Positions 17,667 through 26,354 of a DNA stretch of 63,166 bases are shown here, one piece after another. The translations under genes were made by a program, and so were the position numbers. Below the pieces are notes generated by a model. That model did not search any database and was not told where the DNA came from. It worked only from the letters and a program-made list of their open reading frames with translations. Within the stretch, counting starts at the first letter, position 1; the number at the start of each line of letters is the position of its first letter. Source of the stretch: an uncultured Ilumatobacter sp. (GTDB taxonomy: Bacteria > Actinomycetota > Acidimicrobiia > Acidimicrobiales > Ilumatobacteraceae); assembly GCA_938091165.1 (NCBI GenBank), contig CALKNK010000025.1, positions 1-63,166 of the forward strand, given 5' to 3'.

Positions 17667-18239
17667 TCAGGCGACTGGCGGGTCTGTGAACTGCTGGCCT
17701 GAGCGCGAGACGTGCTCGGTCCACGCGTTACCGTCCCAGTAACGCAGTTCGTAGCGTCCCGACGGATCGGCGTACCAACCGGCTGGCACGGTCGACGCAG
17801 CAGCAGCAGCGGCAGCGGCAGCTGCAGTATCGATTGATATGCCGGCCTCCGCAGTTGAGTCAACGCTCCCGGCGTCATCATGGTCAGCAGAGATAACGCT
17901 GCCGCTGACAGCCTCGTCGTTGGACTCATCACCAGTGTCGTCAGCAGCACTACTGAGCGTTGCATCATCAGCGACCTCAGGAGGAGTCTCTGCTGTAACT
18001 ACGGTTGCGGCAGGTACGTGTGACGAGTCATCACCGGAAAGAGCGGGTGCAACCTCAGTTTCAATCTCAGCCGCTGGTGGGCTAGCGGCTGCATTGTCTC
18101 GACTCAGGTAGGCGACGACGTTTGTGCCAGCTGCAACGATAGAAATGACTTCCCAGCCCGCTGCTGCCTTCTCAGTGAGCAGTGGCGCGAGAGATTCTGC
18201 GTCATACGACGAGGCGGTGACCGATGAGAACTCTTGCAT
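17667..18239 (-). CDS. DUF2510 protein with Ala/Asp-rich linker
   Basis: A 190-aa protein. Residues 1-45 (YDAESLAPLLTEKAAAGWEV, then ISIVAAGTNVVAYLSRD) look like a small alpha/beta domain similar to DUF4177. A long acidic linker is followed by ten consecutive alanines. The C-terminus is a DUF2510 module (PAGWYADPSGRYELRYWDGN, then AWTEHV). No membrane segment is seen. The GC-rich poly-Ala stretch (17795-17826) is a candidate slippage site. It lies downstream of an ABC exporter on the same strand, with a 66-bp gap, but no functional link is evident. Confidence 0.7.
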   Translation of the reverse strand: MQEFSSVTASSYDAESLAPLLTEKAAAGWEVISIVAAGTNVVAYLSRDNAAASPPAAEIETEVAPALSGDDSSHVPAATVVTAETPPEVADDATLSSAADDTGDESNDEAVSGSVISADHDDAGSVDSTAEAGISIDTAAAAAAAAAASTVPAGWYADPSGRYELRYWDGNAWTEHVSRSGQQFTDPPVA

Positions 18240-18305
18240 TCGGTAAGCGTAGACGACCCAGGTCCATCTGCGTCATGCAGCGATTTTTCAATTAAAGAAA
18301 ATCAG

Positions 18306-19031
18306 TCAGTCGTTGTCAGACCCAAATCCTTCGGTCAGCGCATTCACGTCAGCTTCGTTTGCAGGGCCATCGAATGTGACGACACCGCTGTTCAGACAAA
18401 TCAGACGGTCGCTGTCAGAGACACTGTTCAATTCGTGGGTGGCAATAATCAGGGTCGCTCCATCAGCGTGCGCTGATTGAAACAGATCAAGGAGCGCAGC
18501 CCGGCCGGTTCGATCAAGTCCGACGAACGGCTCGTCGACAACCATCACATCGAAGGGACGAACGAATGCCATTGCGATCGCAGCCTTCTGCTTTAGTCCA
18601 CGGCTGAAGGTCGCAGGAAGGTCATCGGCTCGTTCAACAATCCCGACGGCGTCAAGGAGGTCGATTGAGTGTTGCTCCCAGTCTTTGGTTTCGTGTAGCC
18701 GAGCGATGTACTCGAGATGTTCCCAGACACTCAGGTCGTCGTAGAACACTGGTTCATCTGACAGGTACGACAGTGCGGCGCGGGCCTCGATCGAACCGCA
18801 CGGATGACCACCGATAAGTGCTGAGCCATCTGAGGGTTCGAGAAGTCCGGCCAGCATGCGGATAAACGTCGTCTTGCCGCTGCCGTTATGGCCGATGAGC
18901 GTGATGCGCTCACCTGCAGCGATGTTGATGTCAATCGGGGCAAGTGCAACTGCTTCGCCGTAGTTCTTAGTGAGTCCGACTGTGCTCAACACGCCGTCGC
19001 TGGATGCTGCTGCATTTAGTGTTGAGGTCAT
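18306..19031 (-). CDS. ABC transporter ATP-binding protein (exporter type)
   Basis: A 241-aa ATPase with Walker A GHNGSGKTT, a degenerate signature FSRGLKQK in place of LSGGQ, Walker B VMVVDEPFVGLD and the switch THE(L)N. The FSRGLKQ form is usual in ABC-2-like exporters. I placed the start at ATG 19031, which overlaps the stop of the permease gene by ATGA; the 34 extra residues of the longer frame are not protein-like. It pairs with the upstream permease to form an exporter of unknown substrate. Confidence 0.88.
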   Translation of the reverse strand: MTSTLNAAASSDGVLSTVGLTKNYGEAVALAPIDINIAAGERITLIGHNGSGKTTFIRMLAGLLEPSDGSALIGGHPCGSIEARAALSYLSDEPVFYDDLSVWEHLEYIARLHETKDWEQHSIDLLDAVGIVERADDLPATFSRGLKQKAAIAMAFVRPFDVMVVDEPFVGLDRTGRAALLDLFQSAHADGATLIIATHELNSVSDSDRLICLNSGVVTFDGPANEADVNALTEGFGSDND

Positions 19032-20716
19032 GAGGTTGCTACTGCTTTTTGCTCGCGGCCGGCTTCGAAGAACGCCCGGATCTTGACGCCCCAACGGTCG
19101 CGACGCAGAATCCACGTGACGGCAGCAGCCCAAACGAGTGCTATGCCGACGACGATCCGGCCTGCCGTTGCCGCACTCGGGTCAAAGCGCATTGCGAGTA
19201 CTGGAATGACACCGATCGCACTGATTGCAACCGGAATGAATGTTGAGAGTGCACTGCTGAACCCAGCGAACTCTGGCGGTACTAGTGAGACGTCGGTATC
19301 GCGCGGTGCGCCTAGCAATGTGGTGTCGGCAACGGCGATGGGTGTGGAGGAATCGAGCACAGCGGTGATGACCGGACCAAGTGCCCCTGCCCACAGCGTT
19401 GGGATCGCAATCGCCCACGCCGCAGCTGTATCGCTGGGACGGATCATTGATGCCGTTGTTGCGGCGATGACTGCTGCCGCAGCGAGGAGTGCTGCCGGCG
19501 CTACGAGGTGGTGTGCGTACAGCAGCCCACGGTCGATTGGTAGGCCGTCAGTGCGCTCTGGTCGGTCGATCTCTTGTGAGAGCGGCTCGATTGTCTCCAT
19601 GCCAAGAAGGAATAACGCGGCGAGTAGGCCGAGCAGAAACAGCAACGACGAACTGACAGCAAGCGAGCCGCTGATACCGGCAGCGACGGCCAGAGCGGCG
19701 ATGCGTCCGAGTCGGGCCGCTGGGAGTCGACGCAGTGACCGGAAGCCGCGTGTCCAGATCATGATGTGCAGCGACGTAGCTCTCGTGTGCGACCGGCTGC
19801 GAACTGGGACTCGGGGGGATCCTCCCCAAGGCGTCGATCGCAACGTTTCGGCGCGAAGTTGGCGGCGGAGCAACACGACGGTGCGTAGGTCCTGGGCAGT
19901 TGCCGCAAAGCGAAGCTGAGAGACGAGTCGTCCTCTCCGCACTAACGGCTCGATGCGGAGACGGCCGCTCAGCGCCAGTGCTGCTCCGACTGCGACAATC
20001 ACGAACGCGATTGCAACCAAGTCGATTGAACGCTGCCGGATACCCCATAATGCCAGGCTGCCCGCCAGATTGGCGGGGCCTGCGCGTAGCGCGCTGTCAG
20101 TCTCGTTCCAGGTCGCCCATGCAGCAGCGGTTTGCCATCCGAGCAATGCTGCGGACACCACGGTGGCAGCCCATCGCAGGAGTCGAAGTGAGTGGCTCAG
20201 CACAGCACTAGACACGAATGCGGCGCCGCTTACTGCGCCGAACATGGCGCCCGCTGCCGCCCATGATGCACGCGATCCCTCAACCTCGCGTGCGACGAAC
20301 TGGCCAGCGATGGCTCCCGGTAACGCCAGAGTGAACATTGCGGAACGAATGCGTTGGGCAACGGGTCGAAGCAGCACGCGGCGCCGACTAATTGGAGCGA
20401 GCAGAAGATGAATGACGTCGGGAACTTCAACTGACACAGGCCCACCGTTCGCTCCGCTGCGTAGGCCGAGGCCAATCGCTGCGACCACAGGAATGCCGAG
20501 GAGCGACGGACCGCGTGTAAGGAGGTCTGCGGTGGTGACATCGTCACCGATCAGACCACCGATCGCATCGGATGCAAGGACCACGCCGATCAGGCCGACG
20601 AGTGCGAACAGATATGCGCGATACGCAACGTCGAACCATTCTGTGTCGCCGAGCCGATGACGTTGTCGCGTCCGGCGCAGATCGCGCAACGCTGTCCGGT
20701 CGTCAGTTTGGGTCAT
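19028..20716 (-). CDS. Multi-pass membrane protein, ABC exporter permease partner
   Basis: A 562-aa protein with about a dozen hydrophobic segments (for example RAYLFALVGLIGVVLASDAI, ISGSLAVSSSLLFLLGLLAA, GRIVVGIALVWAAAVTWILR), Arg-rich loops and no enzyme motif. It starts MTQTDDRTALRDLRRTRQRH. Its coupling by ATGA to the ATPase gene makes it the permease subunit of that exporter. It resembles the actinobacterial DUF6297 group, though I cannot confirm this without a search. It is divergent from the TlpA-like gene with a gap of about 60 bp. Confidence 0.75.
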   Translation of the reverse strand: MTQTDDRTALRDLRRTRQRHRLGDTEWFDVAYRAYLFALVGLIGVVLASDAIGGLIGDDVTTADLLTRGPSLLGIPVVAAIGLGLRSGANGGPVSVEVPDVIHLLLAPISRRRVLLRPVAQRIRSAMFTLALPGAIAGQFVAREVEGSRASWAAAGAMFGAVSGAAFVSSAVLSHSLRLLRWAATVVSAALLGWQTAAAWATWNETDSALRAGPANLAGSLALWGIRQRSIDLVAIAFVIVAVGAALALSGRLRIEPLVRRGRLVSQLRFAATAQDLRTVVLLRRQLRAETLRSTPWGGSPRVPVRSRSHTRATSLHIMIWTRGFRSLRRLPAARLGRIAALAVAAGISGSLAVSSSLLFLLGLLAALFLLGMETIEPLSQEIDRPERTDGLPIDRGLLYAHHLVAPAALLAAAAVIAATTASMIRPSDTAAAWAIAIPTLWAGALGPVITAVLDSSTPIAVADTTLLGAPRDTDVSLVPPEFAGFSSALSTFIPVAISAIGVIPVLAMRFDPSAATAGRIVVGIALVWAAAVTWILRRDRWGVKIRAFFEAGREQKAVATS

Positions 20717-20779
20717 CGCCTGATGACGCTATCCCCCTGCCGCGGTTGCAACCGTCGACCGAGCGAGCAGACTGGGGCT

Positions 20780-21448
20780 ATGAAGACGTTTGTGAAGTCA
20801 ACCCGAGTTGCCGCGTTCGCTTTGGCCGCCACACTTGCTGTCGCAGCATGTGGGAGTGACACAGCAACTGACATCGCAACTGAAACGGTACCTCCGGCGA
20901 GCGACTCCACTGTCGAGCCAAACGGCGGTGCAGCGGTACTCCAGGTTTCGGAATCGCTTGAGGTTGCTGGCGAGGAACTGCCTCCTCTGGAGGACCCCAA
21001 CGCCGACACAGCCGTGGGGCTGCAGGCACCGGTCATCACCGGTCAACAGTTCGACGGCACCGATATTTCAATCGGCGGTGACACCGACGGGCCGGCGATG
21101 CTTGTATTCCTCGCACACTGGTGCCCGCATTGTAATGACGAGATCCCAGAGATTTTGAAGCTTCGCAATCAGGGAGACCTCCCCGACAACCTGAACATCA
21201 TTGGGATCAGCACCGCTGTCGTTGAAGATCGTGAGAACTACCCACCGTCGGAGTGGATCGTTGAGAAGGAATGGAACTGGCCGGTCCTCGCCGACACGGT
21301 AGATGCCGAAGCCTTCCAGCTGTACGGAGGTACAGGTTTCCCATACACCGTGATCCTCAACTCTGATGGGTCGGTCAAAGCTCGGACGAGCGGAAGTTCG
21401 TCCGCCGCGGAGATCAAAGACTGGATCGACGCAGCTCTTCTCGTCTGA
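20780..21448 (+). CDS. TlpA-like thioredoxin-fold lipoprotein
   Basis: A 222-aa exported protein. The signal ends at lipobox VAAC (Cys24). A ~60-residue acidic linker follows, then a thioredoxin-like domain with HWCPHC (Cys115, Cys118), the redox CxxC of the TlpA/ResA group, and GTGFPYTVILNSDG with the cis-proline. It probably reduces or oxidises protein thiols outside the cytoplasm, as in cytochrome c maturation or envelope quality control. I chose ATG 20780 because it starts the signal peptide. The gene converges on larC with 3 nt between the stop codons. Confidence 0.88.
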   Translation: MKTFVKSTRVAAFALAATLAVAACGSDTATDIATETVPPASDSTVEPNGGAAVLQVSESLEVAGEELPPLEDPNADTAVGLQAPVITGQQFDGTDISIGGDTDGPAMLVFLAHWCPHCNDEIPEILKLRNQGDLPDNLNIIGISTAVVEDRENYPPSEWIVEKEWNWPVLADTVDAEAFQLYGGTGFPYTVILNSDGSVKARTSGSSSAAEIKDWIDAALLV

Positions 21449-21451
21449 CCG

Positions 21452-22237
21452 TCAGTTATCGCCGACGGTGATGACGACTTGCACGATGTTCGCTCGGTCG
21501 GGTGGATCTGCGGTACCAGCGCCATAGCCGACAGCGAGGGATGTGCCGCCTGGCATGGCTCCGAACGACAATGCCAGCGTTGTCATCAGCGCTGCGCCGG
21601 TTGGCGTGGTTGTTTCGAGGGTGGTGTCGAGCCCATGCGTTGGAGCGCCAGCGTCGGTGAGTAGTGCCATCGTTGCTGGCGCAGGGTGAGGGAGTTGACC
21701 ATGAGCGGTGTTGACGATGCCGCTGCCTAGGCCGATCGACGAGCAGTAGATCTGATCGATGTTGAGCGACTCGAGCGCTGCGCACACGCCCACTACGTCG
21801 ATGATCGAGTCAAGCGCGCCGACCTCGTGCAGTTCGACGTCGGCTGGGTCGATGCCATGAATGACGCCCTCAACGGCAGCTAGCCGCTCGAAAACCGTGC
21901 GCGCCCGATCACGCACCCGGTCCGGTAGCTCGGCTGCGTTGAGCAGGGCAAAGATTTCGTCCACTGGACGACGCAGACCATGTCCGCTCGTCTCGTCGTG
22001 ATTGTGTTCGTGCAGGCCATCGTGGGTAACGACGTTGGCCCATGTCGCGCCCACCCCGGAACGCTGGACTCGTTCAAAGAACATTGCATAGCCGTCGACG
22101 CCGAGCCCGGCGATTGTGTCAGCCACCATGTCAGGGTTGGCGCCTGCATCGACCAGTGCAGCCAACGTCATGTCGCCTGCCACCCCGGCGTGGCAGTTAA
22201 ACCAGGCGGAGCGCATGGGGTGTACCTCGTTGGTCAT
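21452..22237 (-). CDS. larC: LarC-type nickel insertion protein (N-terminal LarC1 part only)
   Basis: A 261-aa protein of the DUF111 family. It starts MTNEVHPMRSAWFNCHAGVA and contains the LarC signatures GDMTLAALVDAG, DVELHEVGALDSIIDVVG, GLGSGIVNTAHGQLPHPAPA and ETTTPTGAALM. LarC inserts nickel into the pincer cofactor of lactate racemase-type enzymes using CTP. The full protein is about 400 aa; here the C-terminal LarC2 part is missing, and the convergent TlpA-like gene ends 3 nt later, so there is no room for it. In Lactobacillus, LarC1-LarC2 arises by programmed frameshifting. The start overlaps larB by ATGA. Confidence 0.85.
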   Translation of the reverse strand: MTNEVHPMRSAWFNCHAGVAGDMTLAALVDAGANPDMVADTIAGLGVDGYAMFFERVQRSGVGATWANVVTHDGLHEHNHDETSGHGLRRPVDEIFALLNAAELPDRVRDRARTVFERLAAVEGVIHGIDPADVELHEVGALDSIIDVVGVCAALESLNIDQIYCSSIGLGSGIVNTAHGQLPHPAPATMALLTDAGAPTHGLDTTLETTTPTGAALMTTLALSFGAMPGGTSLAVGYGAGTADPPDRANIVQVVITVGDN

Positions 22238-22971
22238 CGGCAACTCCGAGCGATCGCGCACGCCGCGCCGAATCCGTTGTCGATACCGACAACGGAAATG
22301 CCCGACGCGCACGATGCGTGCATCGAAAGAAGCGCAGTGATTCCCTCGAGTCCGGCGCCGTACCCGACTGAGGTGGGGACAGCCAAGACGGGTCCGGAGG
22401 TGAGACCACCGATCACGCTCGCAAGAGCGCCTTCCATTCCAGCGACCACGATCACAGCGTCCGCACCGGTGACGTCGTCGATCCGTGCGAGTAGTCGGTG
22501 GAGGCCGCTGACTCCGACATCGGAGATGAGCGACGGATCGAAGCCGTGTGCCTGCAGTGTCAGGCGCGCTTCATGCGCAACCGGCAGATCGCTGGTGCCC
22601 GCAGTGATGACGAGCACGTTTGCCTCGCGGGTTGGTGTGGGCCGTCTCCATAACATTGATTGGTTGGCTTCGTCTGCGGAGCCATGAGCGTCGAGACAGG
22701 CAGCGCGTTGGGCGCCGTCGGCGCGAGTCAGCAGAACCGGACCTGTGCCGTGTTCGAGGAGTTCGCCGACAATGGCGACGCACTGGTCAGCGGACTTTCC
22801 GGGGCCGTACACCGCTTCTGGCATTCCCTGCCGGATCGTTCGGTGGTGATCGACGAGTGCGTCGCCGACGTCGGCGAATGGCAAGCGCGTGAGCTGCGCC
22901 ACTGCGTCGTCTGGATCCACGCTGCCGTCGCGAACGTCACTGATCAGTTGTTGCAGCGTCATTTCGTCCAT
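22234..22971 (-). CDS. larB: LarB, nickel-pincer cofactor biosynthesis carboxylase/hydrolase
   Basis: A 245-aa protein of the AIR-carboxylase-like LarB family, which carboxylates and hydrolyses nicotinic acid adenine dinucleotide to pyridinium-3,5-biscarboxylate mononucleotide. Family features are PEAVYGPGKS near residue 50, LVITAGTSDLPVAHEA, DVGVSGLHRLL, VVAGMEGALASVIGGL and VPTSVGYG. It is the first gene of larB-larC, divergent from prephenate dehydratase across 85 bp. larE, which supplies the sulfur step, and any larA-type target enzyme are not in the window. Confidence 0.9.
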   Translation of the reverse strand: MDEMTLQQLISDVRDGSVDPDDAVAQLTRLPFADVGDALVDHHRTIRQGMPEAVYGPGKSADQCVAIVGELLEHGTGPVLLTRADGAQRAACLDAHGSADEANQSMLWRRPTPTREANVLVITAGTSDLPVAHEARLTLQAHGFDPSLISDVGVSGLHRLLARIDDVTGADAVIVVAGMEGALASVIGGLTSGPVLAVPTSVGYGAGLEGITALLSMHASCASGISVVGIDNGFGAACAIARSCR

Positions 22972-23056
22972 ATTGGGTCCCGCGTTGTTGAGTTCTTCGA
23001 CCGTCTCACCAAATCATCGTGCCAGAGGACTGGCGCGAACCCCTACGCTGAAGCAA

Positions 23057-23995
23057 ATGTCGAGCACGGGGGCAGAGCGCATCGGATTCTTTGGGCCGTT
23101 CGGGACTTTCACGCAGCAGGCGTTGCGAACGCAACCGGACCTTGCTGCTGCTGAACAAGTGCCCTTCCGGACGGTGCCCGACATTCTTGACGCTGTGCTG
23201 AGCGGCGCCGTCGATGCGGGTTTCGTACCAATTGAAAACTCGATCGAGGGGATGGTCAACTTCACGCAGGATGCGCTTGCTTTCGATCACGACCTTGTCA
23301 TCCAGCGTGAAGTGGTCATTGACATTGAGCACTGTCTGGTTGCCCGGGCCGGCGTTGAACTGAGCGACGTGTCGACGGTGCATTCGATTCCAGTCGCCAC
23401 AGCGCAGTGCCACCGCTACTTGCGAGCGACCCTGCCTGACGCAGACGTGCGGGTCGCAAACAGCACGGCCGAAGCCGCCAAGACCGTTGCTGAGAGCGAA
23501 GCGACTGACGTCGCTGCGCTCGCGCCGCGTGTCGCTGCTGAGTTGTATGGCCTCAATGTGATCGCTGCGGACATCGCAGACCATAAAGGAAATCAGACCC
23601 GCTTTCTCCTGGTCGCGCGTGCGGGCGTCCCGGCTCCGACTGGACACGACAAGACGGCCCTCGTGATCTATCAACGTGCTGACGAACCCGGCTCGCTGAT
23701 CTCGATCCTCCAAGAGTTCGCGGCGCGACGCATCAACTTGTCGAACCTGTTCAGTCGGCCGACCAAAGACGGCGGCCTGGGTGATTACTGCTTCATCATT
23801 TACGCAGACGGCCACGTCTCCGATGAACTGCTGGCCGACACAATGCGGTCGCTTCATGCCAAGCAAGCTCGCGTGAAGTTTCTCGGCTCGTACCCCGCAG
23901 TCGGTGAACACGCAGAGGCAACTCGCGCTGAGACCGGTAGTCGATGGGATGATGCCGACAGTTGGCTGGCCGAGATCCGAGAACAGATCCGCTGA
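23057..23995 (+). CDS. pheA: Prephenate dehydratase with ACT domain
   Basis: A 312-aa enzyme converting prephenate to phenylpyruvate in phenylalanine synthesis. The catalytic domain begins IGFFGPFGTFTQQALR and includes VPIENSIEGMVNFTQD and the signature NQTRFLLVAR (TRF motif). The C-terminal ACT domain (ALVIYQRADEPGSLISILQE) is the phenylalanine-sensing module, although the usual ESRP reads LFSRP here. The ATG at 23057 fits the family start; the longer upstream frame overlaps larB antisense. No chorismate mutase domain is present. Confidence 0.92.
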   Translation: MSSTGAERIGFFGPFGTFTQQALRTQPDLAAAEQVPFRTVPDILDAVLSGAVDAGFVPIENSIEGMVNFTQDALAFDHDLVIQREVVIDIEHCLVARAGVELSDVSTVHSIPVATAQCHRYLRATLPDADVRVANSTAEAAKTVAESEATDVAALAPRVAAELYGLNVIAADIADHKGNQTRFLLVARAGVPAPTGHDKTALVIYQRADEPGSLISILQEFAARRINLSNLFSRPTKDGGLGDYCFIIYADGHVSDELLADTMRSLHAKQARVKFLGSYPAVGEHAEATRAETGSRWDDADSWLAEIREQIR

Positions 23996-24030
23996 AACGG
24001 ACAGGACCGCCCGCCAGTAGCGTCAGAGAG

Positions 24031-24912
24031 ATGTCAGAACAGCAGGTCGCAGTCGTAACAGGAGCCAATTCAGGGATTGGTCGGGCGACCGCAATCCACC
24101 TAGCCCAGCAAGGGATGCGGGTGTTTGGCACGGTGCGTGCCGCAGCGAAAGCTGAGAAGTTGCTCGCCATGTCGGCCGCTGCCGGAGTCTCTGTCGAGGT
24201 CGTCGAACTCGACGTGGCCGACGATGACTCGGTTCGGGTGGGCTTTGAGCAGATCTTTGCCGCAGCCGGACGCGTTGATCACCTCGTGAACTCAGCTGGC
24301 GTGGGTGGCAACGCAGTGGCCGAGGAATGCCCGTCGGATCTGTATAACGACGTATTCAACATCAACGTCACCGGCGCAGTGCGTTGCGCACGGTCTGTCC
24401 TTCCTGCGATGCGTGAACGTCAGAGCGGAACGATTGTCAACATCACTTCGGTTGCTGGGCGCATCGCCGCACTTGCACAGTCGCCATACGTTGCGTCGAA
24501 GTGGGCTCTTGAAGGCGTCAGCGAGGGGATGGCTCAAGAACTGGCACCATTCGGGATCCGAGTCGCGATCGTCGAACCGGGAGTGACGAAGTCGGCGATC
24601 TTTGCAAAAAACATTGACGCACCAAACTCGACCGGCGCCTATGACGATCACTACCGGCGGATGTTTCAGTTTTACGGTGCGGGGATGATGAACGCGACAG
24701 ACCCGTTTGAGGTCGGCAAGGTCATCCACCACGCGATCGCAACTGACTCGCCAGTGCTGCGCTACCCGGTCAGCTGGGCCGGCGCCGAGATGGCCGGACT
24801 CCACGATCGCATTGACGACGCAGACTGGCTTGAACTCGGCATGGTCGCCGACGACAACGCATACATGGCGCGCTTCCAGGAAATCTTCGGCGTTGACATC
24901 CGCACATCATGA
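24031..24912 (+). CDS. Short-chain dehydrogenase/reductase
   Basis: A 293-aa classical SDR using NAD(P)H. The cofactor motif TGANSGIG is at residues 10-17, NSAGVGG lies mid-domain, and the catalytic set is Ser140 (ITS), Tyr153 and Lys157 (YVASK). The C-terminal part (PFGIRVAIVEPGVTKSAIFA) is typical of SDRs acting on steroid-like or carbonyl substrates, but substrate cannot be inferred. The ATG at 24031 follows GTCAGAGAG. It starts 35 nt after pheA on the same strand, so cotranscription is possible though not functionally obvious. Confidence 0.88.
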   Translation: MSEQQVAVVTGANSGIGRATAIHLAQQGMRVFGTVRAAAKAEKLLAMSAAAGVSVEVVELDVADDDSVRVGFEQIFAAAGRVDHLVNSAGVGGNAVAEECPSDLYNDVFNINVTGAVRCARSVLPAMRERQSGTIVNITSVAGRIAALAQSPYVASKWALEGVSEGMAQELAPFGIRVAIVEPGVTKSAIFAKNIDAPNSTGAYDDHYRRMFQFYGAGMMNATDPFEVGKVIHHAIATDSPVLRYPVSWAGAEMAGLHDRIDDADWLELGMVADDNAYMARFQEIFGVDIRTS

Positions 24913-25299
24913 GTTGCCGATAATTGGCCGCAGCTGCATTGTCGACGACGATGTCGTATGTGGTTCTTGAGGTAGGTGGCCTGCTGGGAATTCTGACGGT
25001 CTGCCCACATCACCAAACCCGATTGGTGATGACGTTGACGATGCTGCAACGCGACTTCAATGGTTGTACAGACACGGTGGCGCCGCTCATCTGAATGCTC
25101 GGTCGAGGCCTCGACGACATGCCGTCACAGCAAAGGCTGTGAAAGGCAGGGACAGATTCAGGCTCTGACCGGACTGGCCAAGTGTGCCGCTTTGGTCGGC
25201 GATTCTGTTCAGGCAGGTAATGAGTCGCGGTTGCCCGGCATTTAGTCGAGCATCGATTGGATGAGCTCGGCAAGGCGTTCGGAGCTGGGGTCGTTGCGT
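24913..25299. other. Intergenic region, nothing recognised
   Basis: About 390 bp between convergent genes (SDR and Cys-repeat protein). Short frames on both strands show no family likeness. I saw no clear hairpin terminator. Confidence 0.4.
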
Positions 25300-25863
25300 T
25301 CAAGTCATGGATCTGGTCGACACGCAAATCGGGTTGTCGCATGTTGAGGATCGACAGGGGCGCTGGGCGCGGTGTCGACGGGTTCTTTCGTTGATGAAAC
25401 CTTGGATGCAGACCTGATTTGCGCAGACCTCGGACCCACAAGGGAGGCCAACGCGGTGTCGTTTGGACTCCCGCCGACGAATCTGTTCAGGGTCATCATT
25501 GATTTCGTTGGTCGCTCGGTGGTTGCTGTCGGGTTTGACGGGCGGCGGCTTTGGTGGGACTGCGTTGCGCTCGGTCACGCAGATGACAATCGAGCAGTTG
25601 GCGCGGCCACAAGGCTGTTCCTGTTCGTGTGCTCGAGTTTGGGCTTCAGCTTTACGTTGCGCTTTCTTCAGCCGGCGACGTTCGCGCAATGGGGTACACG
25701 CTACGCAGCTGCGGTCTTTACAGATGCGGTTGCGCTCGTGGGCGAGCTGTTGCTGTTCCGCTTTGGTCAGTTTCGGTTGGGTCGCTTTAACCCAATCAGC
25801 TGAGCTCACCCAGGCGCGCTGACGCCGTGAGTCTGGCGTCTGGGGGTCTAAAGAGTGAGTCAT
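25300..25863 (-). CDS. Cys-repeat protein (CX4CX4C modules)
   Basis: A 187-aa basic protein of unrecognised family. It contains four cysteine clusters: CKDRSCVAC, CGRANCSIVIC, CGSEVCANQVC and CRSSTCDNPIC. The last three are exact PCX4CX4C; the first is CX4CX2C. They are separated by Lys/Arg-rich, probably helical stretches such as RERRRLKKAQRKAEAQTRA. The pattern suggests repeated metal (zinc or iron-sulfur) binding or nucleic-acid-binding modules. The start is ATG 25863 or ATG 25902; neither has a clear ribosome-binding site. The repeat of cysteines in frame is the main argument that the ORF is real. Confidence 0.55.
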   Translation of the reverse strand: MTHSLDPQTPDSRRQRAWVSSADWVKATQPKLTKAEQQQLAHERNRICKDRSCVACTPLRERRRLKKAQRKAEAQTRAHEQEQPCGRANCSIVICVTERNAVPPKPPPVKPDSNHRATNEINDDPEQIRRRESKRHRVGLPCGSEVCANQVCIQGFINERTRRHRAQRPCRSSTCDNPICVSTRSMT

Positions 25864-26302
25864 GGTAACTACGAGTATCGCTGCATTCGGGCAGCCGGGC
25901 ATCGTATGGCAATGAGAAGCAGCGAGTTTGGTCTGGAAGCGAAGGAACTTGAACTGCGTTTTGAGTCGTTGAGCTGGGACGTGTCTGACTCGGTTCCAAC
26001 TCGCCGGGCGACACCCTGGCCTGAGTCGCCTTTGGCGACGACTAGCTCTTTTCTTGCCTGGGATTGGGTTGTCGGCGTGCTTGAGAGGTTAGGTCGAGAA
26101 TCGGCGGGGCTGTTGGGTGTATCTATGCGCCGAGCAGGTCGCAGTTGCTGGTTCGATTGCCGTCAGCGTTGGGCTTACAGCTAGCGCTATGAATGGGGTC
26201 GCAAAGACGCCAACCCGTCTTGTTGTGCGGCTTCTCACTAGCGCTCCCTTGTCCGAATAAGGCTAAGAAAGACTTTACAGAAGTAAATACAACTCCGCAC
26301 GC
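25864..26302. other. Intergenic region, no gene recognised
   Basis: This gap leads into an AT-rich patch from about 26230. Frames on both strands are open but not protein-like. It should hold the promoter of the Cys-repeat gene. Confidence 0.35.
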
Positions 26303-26346
26303 TAGAACGAAGTAATGATTACATCTGTAAATATTACTTCGTTCTA
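26303..26346. repeat. 44-bp nested palindrome beside tetR
   Basis: Outer arms of 14 bp, TAGAACGAAGTAAT and ATTACTTCGTTCTA, are perfect inverted repeats at 26303-26316 and 26333-26346. Between them TTACA/TGTAA (26319-26323 and 26326-26330) form an inner pair around a TC centre, with two 2-nt mismatched bulges. It starts 9 bp beyond the stop codon of the TetR gene. On the plus strand it is followed by a pyrimidine run (CTTCTTTTTC). It may be a regulator operator, a terminator, or a mobile-element scar. Confidence 0.6.
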
Positions 26347-26354
26347 CTTCTTTT

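Noticed and set aside
17795..17826. GC-rich GCAGCAGC-type repeat as a possible CRISPR or phase-variable repeat
   Set aside because: It only encodes a poly-alanine run in the DUF2510 protein; no spacers, and the repeat is too short for CRISPR.
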